Of a stretch of 35,740 nucleotides of DNA, positions 32,046-35,740 are shown in pieces. A model generated the notes under the pieces. That model was not told where the DNA came from and ran no database searches. It saw only the letters and a program-made list of their open reading frames with translations. The stretch comes from Acidobacteria bacterium RIFCSPLOWO2_12_FULL_67_14b (GTDB taxonomy: Bacteria > Acidobacteriota > Vicinamibacteria > Vicinamibacterales > UBA2999). The stretch lies in assembly GCA_001768615.1 (NCBI GenBank), contig MELE01000131.1, positions 1-35,740 on the forward strand. The letters are read 5' to 3'. The position numbers and the translations under genes were made by a program. Within the stretch, counting starts at the first letter, position 1. Every line of letters begins with the position of its first letter.

Positions 32046-32815
32046 CCACTCGGAACGCCGGGTTCGTGTCGCTCGTCGGCGCCGGGCCCGGGCACCCGGA
32101 ACACCTGACGCAGAAGGCGGTCCGGCGCCTGGGCGAAGCCGATCTCGTGCTGCACGATGCGCTCGTGTCCGACGGCGTCCTCGCCTTTGCGGCCGGTGCG
32201 GAGTTCCTGTGCGTCGGCAAACGCGCGGGGCGCCCGCAGACGCCGCAGGAGACGATCGAGCGGCTGCTGATCGACGCGGCGCGCCGGGGCCGGCGAGTGG
32301 TGCGCCTCAAGGGCGGCGACCCATTTGTGTTCGGACGGGGCGGAGAAGAAGCGCTGGCCCTGAGCGCTGCGGGTATTCCCTTCGAGGTCGTTCCAGGATT
32401 GACGACGGCGGTGGCGGCCCCGGCACTTGCGGGCATTCCGGTCACGCATCGCGGCACGTCATCGGGATTTGTCGTGATCACCGCCGCGGACGAAGGCGCG
32501 TGCGACGCCACGATCGAGGCGCTGCCGCCGGGCCTGCTGACGCTCGTGGCGATGATGTCGGTGCAGTCGGCCGGCCGGTTGGTGGGTTGCCTGCTGGCGC
32601 GCGGCTGGCCGGCCGGCACGCCTGCCGCGCTGGTGATTGGCGCGGCGACGCCACGCCTGTGGACGTGGAGGGGCCGGCTCGCCGACCTGTCACGCGTGGT
32701 CATTCCGGACCACAGTGCCGATGCCCCGGGAACGATCGTGATCGGCGAGGTCGCGGCCCTGCCCATCGACCTCGACGAAGAGGGCGCGTCCTCGGCAGCG
32801 GCGGTCCCTTCATGA
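32042..32815 (+). CDS. cobA: Uroporphyrinogen-III C-methyltransferase
   Basis: SAM-dependent double methylation of uroporphyrinogen III to precorrin-2, feeding the preceding gene's enzyme. The 257 residues show VSLVGAGPGHPEHLT (SAM site), VLHDALVSDGVL, VVRLKGGDPFVFGRGGEEA (family signature), the VPGLTTAVAAPALAGIPVTHRG loop in parts, and MMSVQSA followed by the C-terminal domain. The length is normal for the single-domain SUMT. It overlaps its neighbours on both sides by 4 bp (ATGA), so expression is translationally coupled within the attenuated operon. Splitting SUMT and dehydrogenase into two genes is common outside enterobacteria. The alternative symbol sumT would be equally suitable. Confidence 0.95.
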   Translation: MTTRNAGFVSLVGAGPGHPEHLTQKAVRRLGEADLVLHDALVSDGVLAFAAGAEFLCVGKRAGRPQTPQETIERLLIDAARRGRRVVRLKGGDPFVFGRGGEEALALSAAGIPFEVVPGLTTAVAAPALAGIPVTHRGTSSGFVVITAADEGACDATIEALPPGLLTLVAMMSVQSAGRLVGCLLARGWPAGTPAALVIGAATPRLWTWRGRLADLSRVVIPDHSADAPGTIVIGEVAALPIDLDEEGASSAAAVPS

Positions 32816-33006
32816 GCCGCACGATTCGCGTCGGCGCGCGGGGCAGCCGCCTGTCGCGGTGGCAGGTCGGCGTCGCGATCGGCGCGCTCGAACGCCGCGG
32901 CATCGCGGCCGAGCGCCTGCTGCTGTCATCGTACTTTGCCGCCGCCAGGCGCCTGGCGGACGTCCACGACATGACCCTGCCAGGAGCCCACCATGGCCGC
33001 CCATGA
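32812..33006 (+). pseudogene. hemC: Remnant of hydroxymethylbilane synthase (hemC 5' end)
   Basis: A 64-codon frame starting with an ATGA overlap to the methyltransferase. The first 33 residues (IRVGARGSRLSRWQVGVAIGALERRG) match the N-terminal strand and helix of HemC (IRIGTRGS-LALWQ). After that the similarity stops abruptly, and the remainder (LLLSSYFAAARRLADVHD) is unrelated. About 250 residues of the enzyme are absent. The frame ends inside the start of the sulfite reductase gene. It looks like a hemC that lost its body by deletion, keeping the coupled start. A functional copy must exist elsewhere. It could also persist as a translated spacer that couples the two neighbours. Confidence 0.65.
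32942..32959. repeat. 18-bp perfect palindrome before the siroheme reductase gene
   Basis: CCGCCAGGCGCCTGGCGG is a perfect palindrome located 33 bp before ATG 32993 and just 3' of the conserved part of the hemC remnant. It could be the scar of the deletion or a protein-binding site. Confidence 0.5.
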
Positions 33007-34825
33007 TTCTGCGAAGACCCTCGGCCGCGCGCGGCTGTCGTTCGCGCGCGAAGCCGACATCGACGAGTTCGCGGACATGCTCGGGCGCTTCGAGCGCGGC
33101 GAGATCACGCCCGACCAGTGGCGTGTCTTCCGGCTCGTGCGCGGCACCTACGGCCAGCGGCAGGTCGACGATGCGCAGATGATTCGCGTGAAGATCCCGC
33201 AGGGCGTGCTGACGGTGGAGCAGTTGCACGCGCTGGCGGACGTCGCCGAGCGGTACTCACGCGGCTTCGGCCACATCACCACGCGCCAGAACGTCCAGTT
33301 CCATTTCGTGAAGCTGCACGACGCCGAGCCCGCGATGCGCCGGCTCGCGGACGCGGGTCTGACCACGCGGGAGGCGTGCGGCAACTCCGTGCGCAACATC
33401 ACCGCGTGCCAGTTCGCCGGCGTCGCCGCCGACGAGCCGTTCGACGTGACGCCGTACGCCGAGGCGCTGACACGGTTCCTGCTGCGGCACCCGCTGAGCT
33501 CGTCGCTGCCCCGCAAGTTCAAGATCGCCTTCGAAGGGTGCGGGCGCGATCACATCAAGCTCACGATCAACGACATTGGCTGGCTCGCCCGGGTCGTCGA
33601 TGGCCGGCGCGGGTTCCGCGTCTACATCGGCGGCGGCACCGCGACCATGACCACCGCGGCGGCGGTGCTGTTCGACTTCCTGCCCGTCGAGGACATGCTG
33701 CGCGTCGCCGAAGCGGTGATTCGCCTGTTCCACGAGCGCGGCGATTACCAGCACAAGCAGCGCAACCGCATGAAGTTCCTGATCAAGGCGCTGGGTTGGG
33801 AGGCGTGGCGCGCGGCATTCGACGTGGCCCTGGCCCAGGTCCGTGCCGACGGCGGCCGCGACCTCGTGTTCGACGTGGCCCCGGCTGCGGCGGAGGCCGC
33901 GCCGGCGTGGCCTCGTGCGGCGGCGCCGGCGATCGGCGACATCGCACGACGGGTCGAAGCTGCCACGCTGCGCGGTCCCGGCATTGTCCCGGGGGGCGGT
34001 CCCGCGCCCGCCGGCGCCGACGGCTTCGCGCCCTGGGTGCGGACCAACGTGCGGCCGCAGAAACAGCTCGACTTCGTGTCGGTCGTTGTCACGGTACCGC
34101 TGGGCGACCTCAGCGGCGCGCAGTACCGCATTCTCGGCGACCTGGCGAATGCCTACGGCGACGGGACGGTCCGCGTCACGGCGGTGCAGGACCTGGTGTT
34201 TCGCTGGGTGCGGCGTGCCGACCTGCTGGAGTTGTACCGGCGGCTGCAGGCGGCGGGGCTAGGTCTTCCGGATGCCGACTCCATTGCGGATGTGACCAGT
34301 TGCCCGGGCGCCGAGTCGTGCAAGCTCGCGGTCACGCAGTCACGCGGCCTCGGCCAGGCGCTCGAGCGGCACCTGCGCGCAACGCCGGACCTGATCGAGC
34401 TCGCGCGTGAGCTCGACATCAAGATCAGCGGCTGCCCGAACGGCTGCGGCCAGCACCACGTGGCGACCATCGGCTTCCAGGGCAGCCTGCGCAAGGTCGA
34501 TGGCAAGGCGGTGCCGCAGTACTTCATCCAGGTTGGCGGCGGCATCGACGCGGCGCGCACCACCTTCGGCCGGCTCGCCGCCAAGGTGCCGGCTCGCCGC
34601 GCCGCCGCCGCCCTCGAACGCCTGGTGCGGTTGTATGCGGATGAAAAACAGGGTGGTGAAACGCCGGTCGCGTTCTTCCGCCGCCTGGAGGTATCGAAGG
34701 TGAAAGCGCTGCTACACGATCTGGAAACGTTGACCGCCGACACCGCGAGCGACGCTGACTACATCGATCTTGCCGAGACCACGACGTTCCGGCCCAAGAC
34801 CACCGACGGTGAGTGTGCGACCTAG
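32993..34825 (+). CDS. Siroheme-dependent sulfite (or nitrite) reductase
   Basis: Six-electron reductase using a coupled siroheme and [4Fe-4S] cluster, probably with ferredoxin as donor since no flavin domain is present. The 610 residues have the duplicated ferredoxin-like half-domains and siroheme domains. Landmarks are GVLTVEQLHALADVAERY, TTRQNVQFHFV, and GNSVRNITACQFAG in the first half. The cluster cysteines are Cys437 and Cys443 in TSCPGAESCKL, and Cys481 and Cys485 in SGCPNGCGQHH. A ribosome site (AGGAG) precedes ATG 32993. The family includes assimilatory sulfite and nitrite reductases that motifs alone cannot separate. The Cys-rich attenuator upstream and absence of nitrate genes favour sulfite. 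A basic, Ala/Pro-rich linker lies around 300-345. Confidence 0.9.
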   Translation: MAAHDSAKTLGRARLSFAREADIDEFADMLGRFERGEITPDQWRVFRLVRGTYGQRQVDDAQMIRVKIPQGVLTVEQLHALADVAERYSRGFGHITTRQNVQFHFVKLHDAEPAMRRLADAGLTTREACGNSVRNITACQFAGVAADEPFDVTPYAEALTRFLLRHPLSSSLPRKFKIAFEGCGRDHIKLTINDIGWLARVVDGRRGFRVYIGGGTATMTTAAAVLFDFLPVEDMLRVAEAVIRLFHERGDYQHKQRNRMKFLIKALGWEAWRAAFDVALAQVRADGGRDLVFDVAPAAAEAAPAWPRAAAPAIGDIARRVEAATLRGPGIVPGGGPAPAGADGFAPWVRTNVRPQKQLDFVSVVVTVPLGDLSGAQYRILGDLANAYGDGTVRVTAVQDLVFRWVRRADLLELYRRLQAAGLGLPDADSIADVTSCPGAESCKLAVTQSRGLGQALERHLRATPDLIELARELDIKISGCPNGCGQHHVATIGFQGSLRKVDGKAVPQYFIQVGGGIDAARTTFGRLAAKVPARRAAAALERLVRLYADEKQGGETPVAFFRRLEVSKVKALLHDLETLTADTASDADYIDLAETTTFRPKTTDGECAT

Positions 34826-35009
34826 GGCGTCGATCACGGCCTTCCTGATTCCGGCGGTCGCGCTGATCCTCGGCATCGCCGTGCGCCACGAGCGCGTGTC
34901 GACGGTGTCCCTGGCGGGCGCGGCGATTTGCCTGTTGGGCGCCGCGATCGTCCGCAACCCGCAGATGCTGCGGGTGGTGCCGCGTTACCTCGGCGAGCGA
35001 TTGGCGTAG
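34812..35009 (+). pseudogene. C-terminal remnant of an EamA/DMT-type transporter
   Basis: A frame of about 65 codons from GTG 34812 matches only the last two transmembrane helices of an EamA-family transporter (ITAFLIPAVALILGIAVRHE, then VSTVSLAGAAICLLGAAIV). A full gene would have ten helices. It overlaps the end of the reductase gene in another frame and converges on queC with a 25-bp overlap. It is best read as the 3' stump of a gene whose body was deleted or replaced. Confidence 0.55.
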
Positions 35010-35674
35010 GCGCTCGGATCCGCGACCCCGGCCGCGGCGAACCCGTCGCGCCGCTCGCGGCACTTGCTGCACACGCCGCAATGCCGCGGCAACGGCCCGC
35101 TGACAGGATTCATGCAGGACATGGTCAGCTCGAGCGGCACGCGGAGCTCGACGCCGCGGCGGATCACGTCCGCCTTCTGCCAGTCGAGAAACGGCGTCGC
35201 GATGTCCAGCGGATGATCCAGGCCGAGGCTGAGCGCCCCGGCCATCGCCTCGAAGAACGCCGGCCGCGCGTCCGGAAACGGATTGCCGGCGAGCGGGCCG
35301 AGCGCGATCCGGCGCGCGCCGGTCCTGGCGGCGACGACGCCGGCCTTGGTGAGGAGCACGAGATTGCGGCCGGTGAGATAGACGTCTTCATCCGGCGTGT
35401 CGTAGGCCGGCGGCACGCCGCGGATCGCCCAGTGCGTCGGCGGATAGACGTCCCGCATGGTGAACTCGACGCGCACGATCGGCGCCACGCGGCCCTGGAA
35501 TGCCGGCGCCGCGAGCAGCCGATCGATCATCGCGCACTCGGCCGCTTCCCATGCCAGTCCCACGCTCACGTACACGGGTTGCACGGGCGCCTCGCGCGCC
35601 TCGTGCGCGGCGAGCACCGCGCTGTCGAGGCCGCCGGACAGGAGGACGAGCGTGCTCATGCGGCTATCACCCAT
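34985..35674 (-). CDS. queC: 7-cyano-7-deazaguanine synthase-like protein (QueC family)
   Basis: ATP-dependent conversion of 7-carboxy-7-deazaguanine to preQ0, for queuosine tRNA modification or related deazaguanine products. The 229 residues start with the PP-loop VLLSGGLDSAVLAAHE. PVYVSVGLAWE and the VYLTGRNLVLLTKAG stretch follow. The C-terminal zinc cluster is LTMSCMNPV...RHCGVCSKCRERRDGF, with four Cys. No other queuosine gene is in the window, so the product is not certain; some QueC homologues act in other pathways. ATG 35674 is chosen because a TAGGCT hexamer lies 6 nt upstream; ATG 35659 is the alternative. It converges on the reductase operon. The remaining 54 bp to the right edge show no gene. 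Confidence 0.82.
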   Translation of the reverse strand: MGDSRMSTLVLLSGGLDSAVLAAHEAREAPVQPVYVSVGLAWEAAECAMIDRLLAAPAFQGRVAPIVRVEFTMRDVYPPTHWAIRGVPPAYDTPDEDVYLTGRNLVLLTKAGVVAARTGARRIALGPLAGNPFPDARPAFFEAMAGALSLGLDHPLDIATPFLDWQKADVIRRGVELRVPLELTMSCMNPVSGPLPRHCGVCSKCRERRDGFAAAGVADPSAYANRSPR

Positions 35675-35680
35675 TACACT

Positions 35681-35686
35681 AGCCTA
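35681..35686 (-). promoter_or_regulatory. -10 element for a leaderless queC transcript
   Basis: On the minus strand TAGGCT ends exactly 6 nt before ATG 35674, and no ribosome site is visible for that ATG. Confidence 0.35.
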
Positions 35687-35740
35687 GACTGGCTGGACCA
35701 GTGACATGCGCATTGACGGTCGTCGATCGTCCGATTGACG

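Noticed and set aside
35706-35740. Start of a rightward gene at ATG 35706
   Set aside because: The frame stops after about ten codons within the window.

Overview
The window looks like one chromosomal segment of a GC-rich, diderm, free-living heterotroph, most likely an assembled environmental genome. A TonB-dependent receptor with an N-terminal carboxypeptidase-regulatory domain, S9 peptidase, PEGA protein, FabI and HD-GYP signalling protein, plus dense small repeats, suggest Acidobacteriota (Vicinamibacteria-like). This placement is inference from style, not from a marker gene.

Layout. 1-1.1 kb: an unidentified gene tail and an IS1595-type transposase. 1.1-9.7 kb: an envelope block with a TonB receptor behind a Fur-like operator, an exported CbiX-like chelatase-fold protein, a secreted two-repeat protein, an S9 peptidase and a PEGA/Ig-like protein between inverted copies of a GC-rich repeat. 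10.1-19 kb: a full set of arginine genes in two divergent operons, argC-B-D-A-J-F leftwards and argR-G-H rightwards. They face each other across about 110 bp with mirror-image ARG-box-like operators. The argG product lacks several hallmark active-site residues. 19.2-21.5 kb: a Cys-motif protein with an Arg/Gly-rich tail, fabI and a ferredoxin-reductase-like flavoprotein. 21.5-26.2 kb: a membrane HD-GYP-GAF-GGDEF protein, a sigma-54 activator with an unusual N-terminus, and a small PH-like membrane protein. 26.2-30.9 kb: a deoxyhypusine-synthase-like enzyme, a PIN-like protein, a ROK-fold protein without catalytic residues, nagA and a DUF4097 lipoprotein. 30.9-35 kb: sulfite assimilation, with a membrane-anchored precorrin-2 dehydrogenase, the uroporphyrinogen-III methyltransferase, a hemC remnant and a siroheme reductase. 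A queC-like gene converges on them at the right end.

The most striking signal is in front of the siroheme/sulfite-reductase operon. A near-leaderless 24-residue ORF with seven cysteines (three consecutive) is followed by mutually exclusive hairpins and a strong terminator. This reads as a cysteine-responsive transcription attenuator.

The second signal is repeat biology. Seven loci carry tandem arrays with an exact 7-bp period but different unit sequences, placed at gene ends and sometimes inside ORFs. A separate family of palindromes with 9-bp arms and 4-nt loops sits in frame in genes or supplies stop codons. Several genes also have a TANNNT hexamer exactly 6 nt before the start codon, the layout expected of leaderless mRNAs.
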